Positions 7,119-13,510 of a stretch of DNA of 34,242 nucleotides are shown here, piece by piece. The stretch is from NCBI GenBank assembly GCA_025997675.1, contig BNUX01000026.1, positions 1 through 34,242 of the forward strand. The letters are read 5' to 3'. The DNA comes from Spirochaetia bacterium. Lineage in GTDB: Bacteria; Spirochaetota; Spirochaetia; Treponematales; Breznakiellaceae. The position numbers and the translations under genes are program-made. Within the stretch, counting starts at the first letter, position 1. Every line of letters starts with the position of its first letter. The notes under the pieces were generated by a model that was not told the origin of the DNA, did no database searches, and saw only the letters and a program-made list of their open reading frames with translations.

Positions 7119-8486
7119 ATGATTAGCAGCAATGAAGTCCGCAGTTTGGAACTCGCACTTGGTGAAATAGAAAACGCACTTAATTCCGGAACGGTGTCAC
7201 CGGAAACGGTAAAGACCTGCGGTGGGCGGGAATATGACGGTGTACGAAAATTAACCGATAAGCTACTTGACATCGCGCAAAAAATACAGGGCAATCTGCT
7301 CACCACGGCGCAGCTTGCGGCTCTGAACAGCGGTATAACGGCGGCGGAGCTTTCCACAATGCTGGCCGGCATCACCAACGCCCAGAATAAGGCGTACGCA
7401 GCGAAGGCAACGGCGGACAATTCGGTACAAGGGCAGCCCGGCGGAACGTTTACAGTTGCCCTTGGTGATTCCGGTACAGATACGGCGTTACAGGACTTTA
7501 TCAATACGTTGGGGCTTAATCTGCTTGGGGACGTTATAATAAATGTTACCGGCACATCTACGGCACCCCTCATCATACCTGCGTTTACCGGGAATGGAAG
7601 GTTTAACCTATATGAAGAGACAGCAGCTAAACAACAGATTGCCGGAGCAGTGGAAAGTTATGCATCTAATCGCACCATCAATTTGTATAACTGTTCTATC
7701 GGCGATTTGTCTGTTTATGGCAGCACATTATTTAATGTTCAAAACACTGCTACTGTAAACGGAAATCTGATCACAGACTATCATATGGGTGCTACTGTAT
7801 TCAGATCAATATTAAACGGTAACGCAACAGTTTTCACCGGTACTCGTTTAAGTTTCAGGACAGCTACGGCAGGTATGACGGGAATGTTAACCATTACTGG
7901 GGGCTTGGTCTCGATAGAAAAAACGGTGCTGCCTGCAAACTTTACACCGACTTCAATAGTAAACAATGGCGGCACAATCGTTGATGACCGTCCCGGTATT
8001 TCTGTTGATACCTTCCAGAGAAAATCGGGCGGTTTCTGGAAAGGCGTAGTCGGGGCGGCGGGTAGGTCTGGCGGTATTGACTATAACCTCGGGATAAGCG
8101 CAAACGGCGCCGCGCTACATTTGGTAAAAGGGCGCTATAACGTCACCACTGCGGGTAATCCGCAGTATGACGCGGAGTTCACGGCTCAGTTCTATGGGGT
8201 TAACAACAACCGTAGTTTTATCAACTTTAACGCAGCGTTTAAAGACGTGCCTGCCGACAAGCCAATAGTGTATTGTTACACCGGCGATGATAACAATACG
8301 CACTTGTACTTTAAGACTTCCCGGCCCGATAACACGGCGATATATCCATCTATTGCCATCGAATACATAATAGAGTCGGTAAACTCTTCAAATACAAAGA
8401 TAATGGCCCCAGGAACGTTTGCCGATGTAGACGCCAATCCTGCGGGTATCGGCGCAGCCTTGAGCGATGTAACAACGCTGGTGTAA
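7119..8486 (+). CDS. Tail fibre-like protein
   Basis: The 455-aa protein starts with a charged helical segment (about residues 1-75) and a helical stretch (TTAQLAALNSGITAAELS). A long Thr/Asn/Gly-rich region with beta-solenoid-like character follows (GDVIINVTGTSTAPLIIPAF, NLYNCSIGDLSVYGSTLFNV). The composition and a helical N-terminus followed by beta-rich repeats are typical of host-binding fibres and appendages. The last residues before the stop lead, in the next frame, into a typical fibre C-terminal domain (8537-8839), so this gene may be frameshifted or normally joined to it. The ribosome site is weak (AGGGTAG). No catalytic motif is seen. Confidence 0.68.
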   Translation: MISSNEVRSLELALGEIENALNSGTVSPETVKTCGGREYDGVRKLTDKLLDIAQKIQGNLLTTAQLAALNSGITAAELSTMLAGITNAQNKAYAAKATADNSVQGQPGGTFTVALGDSGTDTALQDFINTLGLNLLGDVIINVTGTSTAPLIIPAFTGNGRFNLYEETAAKQQIAGAVESYASNRTINLYNCSIGDLSVYGSTLFNVQNTATVNGNLITDYHMGATVFRSILNGNATVFTGTRLSFRTATAGMTGMLTITGGLVSIEKTVLPANFTPTSIVNNGGTIVDDRPGISVDTFQRKSGGFWKGVVGAAGRSGGIDYNLGISANGAALHLVKGRYNVTTAGNPQYDAEFTAQFYGVNNNRSFINFNAAFKDVPADKPIVYCYTGDDNNTHLYFKTSRPDNTAIYPSIAIEYIIESVNSSNTKIMAPGTFADVDANPAGIGAALSDVTTLV

Positions 8487-8536
8487 TCAAAGCCCCCGTT
8501 GAGCAGCTTACAGGCGAAGTCTTCAGCGGGAAGCCT

Positions 8537-8839
8537 GTGTATCAGCGGATGTTTATCGGGAACTGGCCAGCTACGGCGGCGGAACAAAGGCTTTTACAGA
8601 CGAACTTTATGACCGGCATTGATAGAGCATGGCTTGATGAAAGATCATCTTGGCAAATAGGTGGTGCTGACGCGGCGTGGTTCGCTCCGACCTTTACATC
8701 AAGTGAATTGGTTGTAAATACTATGGCAATAGCCGTTTCTTCAAGTGGCAGGATTTCACTCGATTCTCATTCCGCAAGAGAACGTGATGGTATAACCAAT
8801 TGTGGATACCGTATCATCATAAGGTACACCAAGAGATAG
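8537..8839 (+). CDS. Tail-fibre C-terminal domain, possibly frameshifted from 7119-8486
   Basis: The 100-aa frame starts at GTG 8537, but coding-like sequence in the same frame continues upstream to at least 8486. There it reads IKAPVEQLTGEVFSGKPVYQ, a motif resembling the usual entry to C-terminal fibre domains (a TGE..F.GKPVY-type signature). The rest (MFIGNWPATAAEQRLLQTNF, CGYRIIIRYTKR at the end) is beta-rich and ends as such domains do. There is no good start codon or ribosome site before the conserved segment. A +1/-2 or -1/+2 frame change near 8480 would join it to the preceding fibre. The options are a disabling indel, a sequencing error, recoding, or a separate small protein. Confidence 0.55.
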   Translation: MYQRMFIGNWPATAAEQRLLQTNFMTGIDRAWLDERSSWQIGGADAAWFAPTFTSSELVVNTMAIAVSSSGRISLDSHSARERDGITNCGYRIIIRYTKR

Positions 8840-8846
8840 CGCATAC

Positions 8847-8864
8847 GCCCCTTCGGGGGCTTTA
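8847..8864 (+). terminator. Intrinsic terminator-like hairpin after fibre gene
   Basis: Stem GCCCC/GGGGC with a TTCG loop (8847-8860) is followed by a short TTTA. It starts 7 bases after the fibre C-terminal stop. The stem is strong but the U-run is short. Confidence 0.5.
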
Positions 8865-8875
8865 GGGAGGGGATC

Positions 8876-8935
8876 ATGAAAAAGATAATGGGCATAGAGT
8901 CTTTCGGAAACAGTTATGCCCCTTGCCGCCAGTGA
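8876..8935 (+). CDS. Possible 19-aa leader or remnant ORF
   Basis: An ATG at 8876 follows a good ribosome site (GGGAGGGGATC) and opens a frame of 19 codons beginning MKKIMGIESFGNSYAP and ending in TGA at 8933-8935. It lies between two terminator-like hairpins. It may be a truncated gene that kept its start, a small peptide, or chance. Confidence 0.25.
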   Translation: MKKIMGIESFGNSYAPCRQ

Positions 8936-8971
8936 ACGGCTTTTGTGTTAACCTGGTTTTTCTAAGGACAG

Positions 8972-8995
8972 GCGCGGCTATGCTGCGCTTTTTTT
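8972..8995 (+). terminator. Intrinsic terminator
   Basis: Stem GCGCGGC/GCTGCGC (7 pairs, one G-U) with a TAT loop at 8972-8988 is followed by seven T residues. It faces the plus-strand fibre cassette and lies before the convergent minus-strand gene ending at 9039. It is the best intrinsic terminator in the window. Confidence 0.75.
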
Positions 8996-9038
8996 ATTCA
9001 GTGAAGGATAATGGTATAGCATGAAAACAATCAGGGTT

Positions 9039-10388
9039 TTATCTCCACCCCACTAAACTCCACCCCCTGCCTTCTTTTGCTCTTTCAAGTTTTACATTTT
9101 TTTTAAATCTGGTTCTGACTTCTTCCGTTTGCTCTTGGGAATATTTTATTGTTAATCGTCTTCCTTCATCGGTCAATATCGTGAATTTCATTTTTGTATC
9201 TTCCCAGCCAACGATAATACCAATATACCCTGAAATAATAGTATCTTCGATAGGTTTTAACGAATCGGATAAATCCTTTTTTGCTTTCACAAAATAATCA
9301 GACCCTTCCTCATTAAAAGTCGCAAGAGGTTCATCGGTTGATTGCGAGTAAATTTCTATCGCGTTTTTTTTGCTACCCGATGCGGGGAACAGCTTTTTTG
9401 CCGCATTTAAAACTTTATCCGCTTGCTCCGGCTCAAGATTTGCTTCAGCGCAGAAATTATTTACACGCTCCTTGGGATCGCCTTTTTGAACAAGGTTGGG
9501 CATCGCCCCCACTGTTTTTGTCAAATGCTTTTTTCCGGTTTCCCACCGCTCATTAATTTCAGGCGGCAGGCCTTTTTCTGGAACCAGGTCAACCAGCAAT
9601 ATTGCGCTTCCATATGCCGGAGTGATATTTATTGAAAATACCGTTGACAATGAATTGTGAATGTTTTTGAAAAAATTATTCACGAATTCGTAAAATTGTT
9701 CAAAGCACCTCGCATCGAATTTTCCGTCTATCACGTTTGATAATCTGAGTGCGAAGTCGTGTGCGCTTATTTGAAGATCCCTAAACCCGGTTACCGCGTC
9801 CCGTTCGCGGCGCATATCTTCAATGTCTTTAACAAGCTCATAAAGATAGGGTTTAAACTCCGGCTGCTTTAATGCTTTTGTTTTATAAAACTCCAACTGT
9901 TCTGTCCAGAATTCAATTACACCCTGTGAAATTGGTTCTTGTGCGTAAGGCGCTATGTCTATTTGTGTTACCGGCATACCATCCTCCTGTACTCCAAATC
10001 CGTACTCTTTTGACCAATTGGCAAAACGGAAAACTTTGTTCACTATTGCTTCAATTTCATTTCGGATCAGTTTTTCAACCGATTTTTCCAGTAAAATAGG
10101 AAATATTAATAACGGACCGCCTTCTTTCCCGGGACCAATTTTGAACTTGGCAAAATCCGATTGACTATTAAATATCGGCAGAAAACAGTCCAAGGTGTAA
10201 CGCTGATTATTGTAGTTCAAAAAAAATAATATAATTCCGGCGCTTTTAAATCTTTTCCTCACTTCATTTATCTGGCCCTGGGTTTCATCCGTCAGTTCAT
10301 TGGCAAGCATAAAAGAGTTCAGTTCCAGTGATGTTATTATCAGGAGTTTCCCTTTTTCTATCGTTAAACCAAATTTCTTCTTCTTCAT
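9039..10388 (-). CDS. Uncharacterised 449-aa cargo (moron-like) protein
   Basis: I do not recognise this protein. It has a charged N-terminus (MKKKKFGLTIEKGKLLIITS), a predominantly helical, charged middle (YELVKDIEDMRRERDAVTGF) and no clear transmembrane helix. The C-terminal ~70 residues (GYIGIIVGWEDTKMKFTILT, EGRGWSLVGW) read as a small beta-barrel/OB- or SH3-like module. The gene is visibly AT-richer than the phage core, is transcribed opposite to the flanking fibre genes, and has its own GGAGG site. It lies in the variable slot between fibre and repressor where lysogenic-conversion or anti-phage genes are common. A defence or superinfection role is possible, but nothing in the sequence proves it. 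Confidence 0.8.
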   Translation of the reverse strand: MKKKKFGLTIEKGKLLIITSLELNSFMLANELTDETQGQINEVRKRFKSAGIILFFLNYNNQRYTLDCFLPIFNSQSDFAKFKIGPGKEGGPLLIFPILLEKSVEKLIRNEIEAIVNKVFRFANWSKEYGFGVQEDGMPVTQIDIAPYAQEPISQGVIEFWTEQLEFYKTKALKQPEFKPYLYELVKDIEDMRRERDAVTGFRDLQISAHDFALRLSNVIDGKFDARCFEQFYEFVNNFFKNIHNSLSTVFSINITPAYGSAILLVDLVPEKGLPPEINERWETGKKHLTKTVGAMPNLVQKGDPKERVNNFCAEANLEPEQADKVLNAAKKLFPASGSKKNAIEIYSQSTDEPLATFNEEGSDYFVKAKKDLSDSLKPIEDTIISGYIGIIVGWEDTKMKFTILTDEGRRLTIKYSQEQTEEVRTRFKKNVKLERAKEGRGWSLVGWR

Positions 10389-10472
10389 TTCACTCCTCCA
10401 TTGACATTTTATGACGGCAAGCCGCCATTTTTTCCTTTACTCCCCCTTCCCCCTCTCTTACAATCCCCACCC

Positions 10473-10513
10473 CGGACGCCCACGCCCCCATTTTCACCCC
10501 ATTATCCCAAATG
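10473..10513. repeat. Upstream element, copy A
   Basis: A 41-base segment beginning CGGACGCCCACGCCCCC and ending CCCCATTATCCCAAATG recurs with a few differences at 11025-11063. Read on the minus strand it lies upstream of the gene starting at 10388 and contains GATAAT, a possible -10 element. The two copies each precede one of the two minus-strand cargo genes. Confidence 0.7.
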
Positions 10514-10583
10514 ATAATTGCGCGGATACGGCGTTAATACGCCTCACAGGTTACGCAATACTGCTTCCGCAGGGCTCCGGTTT

Positions 10584-11003
10584 TTATTTATTATATGTCT
10601 GTATAAAATCAGCCATCTTTTTTACATTGTCTTTTTGCCAACTTGCACTTGCTGTTAAATTAGAAATCTTGATTTTTTGCTTGTTGCCATCTGTTGTTTG
10701 AATAGTAAGTGTGTTAATCAAAAGTCCTTTGTTGAATAAAAGGCTTTCAATACGATCAGCCGCAACAAAGTTATGCAAATCTGTAAAGGCGCTACACATT
10801 GAATTTAATTCAAGAAAGGCTATTCCCTTTTCAGAAAAGTTCAAAACAAATGGTTTAGGCTGATTCCCTGCAAATATTCCAAACAATGCCGTAGCGGCTA
10901 TAGACCCAGATGGCTCCACCATACCGTATACATAGATCCCCGGTTCGTAACTCTTTTCTTTTAATTTTTCAAGGACACGGTCCTCTTTTAAGGCTTCTTG
11001 CAT
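10584..11003 (-). CDS. Uncharacterised 139-aa cargo protein, PH-like fold suggested
   Basis: The protein has a charged helical start (EALKEDRVLEKLKEKSYEPG), then alternating hydrophobic beta-like strands (GIYVYGMVEPSGSIAATALF, KPFVLNFSEKGIAFLELN, LTIQTTDGNKQKIKIS). It ends in a helix (DNVKKMADFIQTYN). The strand-rich body closed by a C-terminal helix resembles bacterial PH-like (YokE-type) domains; this is a weak structural guess. GGAGGGAAAA precedes the ATG at 11003. Like its neighbour it is AT-rich, on the minus strand, and has the shared upstream element. Its function is unknown. Confidence 0.78.
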   Translation of the reverse strand: MQEALKEDRVLEKLKEKSYEPGIYVYGMVEPSGSIAATALFGIFAGNQPKPFVLNFSEKGIAFLELNSMCSAFTDLHNFVAADRIESLLFNKGLLINTLTIQTTDGNKQKIKISNLTASASWQKDNVKKMADFIQTYNK

Positions 11004-11024
11004 TTTTCCCTCCTTGATATCTTA

Positions 11025-11063
11025 CGGACGCCTACGCCCCCGTTTTCTCCCCATTATCAAATG
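11025..11063. repeat. Upstream element, copy B
   Basis: The second copy of the element at 10473-10513 (CGGACGCC-ACGCCCCC-TTTTC-CCCCATTATC-AAATG with scattered substitutions and two bases fewer). On the minus strand it lies upstream of the 11003 gene and again contains GATAAT. Its end runs into the 24-bp palindrome. Confidence 0.7.
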
Positions 11064-11081
11064 TTCAACGTTGAACATTTG
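11058..11081. promoter_or_regulatory. Perfect 24-bp palindrome, candidate operator
   Basis: Bases 11058-11081 are a perfect palindrome centred on AAC|GTT, with ends CAAATG and CATTTG. It sits between the repressor stop (11120) and the 11003 gene and has no T-run, so it is not a terminator. Its CAAATG ends resemble the half-sites around the early promoter (CAAATGGG). A protein-binding site controlling the cargo gene is likely. Confidence 0.5.
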
Positions 11082-11119
11082 GGAGCCTTTACCGTGTTTT
11101 CCCCCGAGGGCCTCCCCTT

Positions 11120-11893
11120 TCACTCCACCTTCGTTATGGCGCAGTGTACCCGCCCGATTATCTGAAAATCTTCGCTCCCCTCCGGTTCCTCCAGGGGCGG
11201 ATATTTGGGATTATCCGAAATAACTACGACCTTCCCCGGCCTTTTGGTGATCCGCTTTACGAACCCGGCGCCACCCATCCGCACGGCGTAGATGCCTTCC
11301 CCGGACCAGCCACAAGAATCGCAGACCACCATATCCCCCCGGTGCAGGGTTGGCTCCATACTGTCCCCTTCCACCGTCAGGGCGGCAATATTTTCCCCAT
11401 ATTGGGACAAGTACGCCGGAACCCTGATAAGCCCCGCAGCCTCGTCTTCTTCGGGGAGGCTGGCCCCAGGTCCGGCTGAAAGACGCTGATCCAGCAGGGG
11501 GACCACGAAGGCCTTCTCGGTAATATCAGCAGGCTTATATATTTTTATGGAATCATATCCGGGTTTTTTAGGGTGGGCGTCTACCGCCTCAATAATCTTT
11601 GCAATGTCATCTACCAGCATTTCGCTGGGAAAAACACCGGTTTTGACTATTTCCATCCTTCGGCTAAAATCTTGTTTTTTATCTTCCGGCCAATCATCCA
11701 TGAAATTTGAGGTCAATCCTTTTATGACATAACCTTTTTCCGCTAAGGCAAAAAGAACATCCATTTTGGGCTTTGTACGCCCATTTTCATAATTTGACCA
11801 TGTTTTTTGGGGGATACCTATCCTATCAGCCCATTTTTGTTGGCTCAAACCTGAAGATTCTCTCATAGCCTTTAAATCAGATGATAAATCCAT
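11120..11893 (-). CDS. LexA/CI-type phage repressor (XRE HTH plus S24 peptidase)
   Basis: The 257-aa protein keeps the prophage silent. An N-terminal XRE helix-turn-helix (LKAMRESSGLSQQKWADRIG, YENGRTKP, residues about 7-45) binds operators. The C-terminal S24 domain has the catalytic Ser178 in VEGDSMEPT and the Lys213 in FVKRI. Ala140-Gly141 in LSAGPGAS is a plausible autocleavage site, so DNA damage (RecA) may induce the phage, unlike the Mu c repressor. I chose the ATG at 11893. The longer frame to 11929 needs a TTG start inside the early promoter and adds a hydrophobic tail foreign to the family. The start has almost no ribosome site. It diverges from the early operon. Confidence 0.9.
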   Translation of the reverse strand: MDLSSDLKAMRESSGLSQQKWADRIGIPQKTWSNYENGRTKPKMDVLFALAEKGYVIKGLTSNFMDDWPEDKKQDFSRRMEIVKTGVFPSEMLVDDIAKIIEAVDAHPKKPGYDSIKIYKPADITEKAFVVPLLDQRLSAGPGASLPEEDEAAGLIRVPAYLSQYGENIAALTVEGDSMEPTLHRGDMVVCDSCGWSGEGIYAVRMGGAGFVKRITKRPGKVVVISDNPKYPPLEEPEGSEDFQIIGRVHCAITKVE

Positions 11894-11922
11894 AAAAATC
11901 CAAAAAATAAGTAAATTTGGGC

Positions 11923-11971
11923 TTGACAATTAGCCCATTTGTACTGATAATAAAGTATCGGCACAAATGGG
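11923..11971 (+). promoter_or_regulatory. Early promoter with repressor operators
   Basis: Near-consensus sigma70 promoter: TTGACA at 11923-11928, GATAAT at 11946-11951, spacing 17, reading into the early operon. Inverted 9-base half-sites CCCATTTGT (11934-11942) and ACAAATGGG (11963-11971) straddle the -10. A related half-site AAATTTGGG lies at 11913-11921. The repressor encoded divergently is the obvious ligand and would block polymerase. Confidence 0.8.
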
Positions 11972-11990
11972 GATATTCCCCGCCGAAAAA

Positions 11991-12042
11991 ACCGGCTGCC
12001 CACCAGCCGGTAAATCAAACATCCCCGATTAAGGGGAAAGGA
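11991..12042 (+). promoter_or_regulatory. Structured leader before the Ner-like gene
   Basis: A perfect 8-bp stem ACCGGCTG/CAGCCGGT (11991-12011, 5-base loop) without T-run is followed by AACATCC (from about 12018) that can pair with GGATGTT (about 12040). This would place the AAAGGA ribosome site in a hairpin. Translational control of the first early gene is possible. Confidence 0.35.
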
Positions 12043-12052
12043 TGTTTACAGT

Positions 12053-12325
12053 ATGGCACAAAAATTGTCCAGACGCAACCGGAAAATCATCGGAATCCGC
12101 ATTAAGCCCAGGGAGGGGATGTGGATCAATTATCAGCTCCGCCTGCGGGGGGTTACCCACCAGAAACTGGCGGATCAGCTAGGGCTCAAGCGGGAATCCG
12201 TGACCAAGATTGTCACGGGCGCCCGGCACTCAACCAAAGTTGAGACCGCCCTCTACCAGGCTTTGGGTTATCCCTCTTTTGAAGCGATGATCGCCGCTGC
12301 CAGGGGGAAGGGGCAAGCGGTATGA
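12053..12325 (+). CDS. Ner/Cro-like HTH DNA-binding protein
   Basis: The 90-aa protein is the first gene of the early operon. It has a basic start (KLSRRNRKIIGIRIKP), then an XRE-type helix-turn-helix (VTHQKLADQLGLKRESVTKI, about residues 34-53) and a short helix ending YPSFEAMIAAARG. In Mu the Ner protein in this position shuts down early transcription after induction and opposes the repressor. Size and position fit that role. An AAAGGA ribosome site lies about 12 bases upstream of the ATG, and the stop overlaps the next start by four bases (ATGA). Confidence 0.75.
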   Translation: MAQKLSRRNRKIIGIRIKPREGMWINYQLRLRGVTHQKLADQLGLKRESVTKIVTGARHSTKVETALYQALGYPSFEAMIAAARGKGQAV

Positions 12326-12582
12326 TCCTCGACACCCAGCACAAGGCCGCTTTTGAGGGATACGAAAAGCCGTTGAGGAAACTGGAAAAAGCTTTTTTCA
12401 AAACAGGGATACCCCTTCAGTTTTTCCTTCATGAAGATCCCTTTAACAACAGGATGGTCGAGATTATCGGCAACGGAAGCCGGCAAAAAGTTATCTGCAT
12501 TGAAGGCGACAGCCCCGCCCAGGCCGTAAAAGACGTGGCCGCGGCGGTGAAATTACAGGAGGTAAAACATGGCACGGCTTAA
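12322..12582 (+). CDS. Small early protein of unknown function
   Basis: The 86-aa protein has no family I recognise. It reads as a helical start (AAFEGYEKPLRKLEKAFFKT) followed by strand-like segments (PLQFFLHED, MVEIIGNGSRQKVICIEGD) and a final helix (AQAVKDVAAAVKLQEV). That alpha-beta-alpha pattern is compatible with a small globular regulator. It is coupled by overlap to both the Ner-like gene (ATGA) and the Gam-like gene (14 bases), so it is part of the early operon. Confidence 0.75.
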   Translation: MILDTQHKAAFEGYEKPLRKLEKAFFKTGIPLQFFLHEDPFNNRMVEIIGNGSRQKVICIEGDSPAQAVKDVAAAVKLQEVKHGTA

Positions 12583-13078
12583 ACCGAATGTCAAAAAAAT
12601 TGAAAGCCTTGAGGACGCTAATTTGACGCTCAAGGAAATCGGGCTTCTCGAAAGGGAACTGGAAACTATTGACGGCGATGCCCACAAGCAGATCGTGGAA
12701 ATAAAAACCACCGCCGTCAAAGCGGGCGAACCCATCCGCAAGCGGATCGCCGATCTGTCGGCCCTGCTCGGCGCTTTTGCGGAATACAACCGTACTGAAT
12801 TGTTCAAAGACAAAAAGACCGTGCAGGTTTCCTTTGGCATTTTCGGTTATCGCAAAAGCACGAGTATCAGTGTCAAGAAAACCACCCTTGAGTTGCTTGA
12901 GAAGCTCGGCATGGACAAATACATCCGGGTAAAAAAAGAACCTGACAAAGAAGCTATGGCGGGGCTTGATGATGAAGCTCTGGCCCAGGTGGATGCGGTT
13001 CGGAAGCTCAAGGACGATTTCTACTGCGAGGCTGACAAGGAAGAAATCAACAAAGACCTGCTCAAAGAGCAGATGTAA
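12569..13078 (+). CDS. gam: Gam-like host-nuclease inhibitor
   Basis: The 169-aa protein belongs to the Mu Gam family, Ku-like dimers that bind double-strand DNA ends and protect them from exonuclease (RecBCD). Features are the helical N-terminus (ANLTLKEIGLLERELETIDG), the basic helix with AGEPIRKRIADLSALLGAFA, and the strand pair KTVQVSFGIFGYRKSTSISV. It ends in LEKLGMDKYIRVKKEPDKEA and a short C-terminal helix. Length is close to Mu Gam. GGAGG precedes the ATG. It lies upstream of the transposase, whereas in Mu gam comes after A and B. Confidence 0.9.
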   Translation: MARLKPNVKKIESLEDANLTLKEIGLLERELETIDGDAHKQIVEIKTTAVKAGEPIRKRIADLSALLGAFAEYNRTELFKDKKTVQVSFGIFGYRKSTSISVKKTTLELLEKLGMDKYIRVKKEPDKEAMAGLDDEALAQVDAVRKLKDDFYCEADKEEINKDLLKEQM

Positions 13079-13089
13079 GGAGGCGCGTA

Positions 13090-13218
13090 ATGGGAGGGGT
13101 TATTTTTCGGCTTGGCGTTTCTCTCAAGGATTGGGGGGAACGCCATCGGTACAGATTTATTATCAGGCTTGGCCTGAATATCAGGGAGTTTGCGCTTCAG
13201 CATGGAAAAGTTAAATAG
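13090..13218 (+). CDS. Small 42-aa early protein
   Basis: This short gene has a strong ribosome site (GGAGG, 7-base spacing) 11 bases after the Gam stop. The product begins MGGVIFRLGVSLKDWGERHR, continues with an amphipathic basic segment (YRFIIRLGLNIREFAL) and ends QHGKVK. It overlaps the next ATG (13202). It is amphipathic, basic and without a full transmembrane helix. It could be a Kil-like toxic or accessory peptide, since such small genes are common beside gam, but no family is recognised. Confidence 0.6.
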   Translation: MGGVIFRLGVSLKDWGERHRYRFIIRLGLNIREFALQHGKVK

Positions 13219-13501
13219 CCAGGAACGGATTTTGATCATCATCGAAAAACTGGTCGAGAAATCCGTAGAAGGGATGTCCAACAAGGCTCTTGCCTTTGAA
13301 CTGAAAACCATCGAAGCGAATGTATGCCGGGATTTGAAAATCCTGGAATCACATGGATGGATTGAAAGATCGAAGGCAAGCGGTAAATGGCGGTTATCTC
13401 CGAAGTTTGGAGGCTTCGCGGGATCAATAATCAAATGCTTCCAAGCCGCTAGGCTGCGGCTGACGGAAGACGAAGCACGTTATGCTTCGGAAATGCAATA
13501 G
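13202..13501 (+). CDS. Winged-helix (IclR-type) DNA-binding protein
   Basis: The 99-aa protein has a classic winged helix: RILIIIEKLVEKSVEGMSNK, then LAFELKTIEANVCRDLKILE (recognition helix) and the wing HGWIERSKASGKWRLSP, followed by a C-terminal helix (LRLTEDEARYASEM). IclR-type HTH proteins of this size occur in the early region of many Mu-like phages. It is probably a regulator of early or host genes. The ATG at 13202 is used; the upstream TTG has no support. The start overlaps the preceding small gene. Confidence 0.75.
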   Translation: MEKLNSQERILIIIEKLVEKSVEGMSNKALAFELKTIEANVCRDLKILESHGWIERSKASGKWRLSPKFGGFAGSIIKCFQAARLRLTEDEARYASEMQ

Positions 13502-13510
13502 GAGGTCAGC

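Noticed and set aside
6580..9000. Possibility that the left block is a second prophage
   Set aside because: The structural genes on the left and right are complementary without any duplication, so one split genome is simpler; no phage ends were recognised between them.
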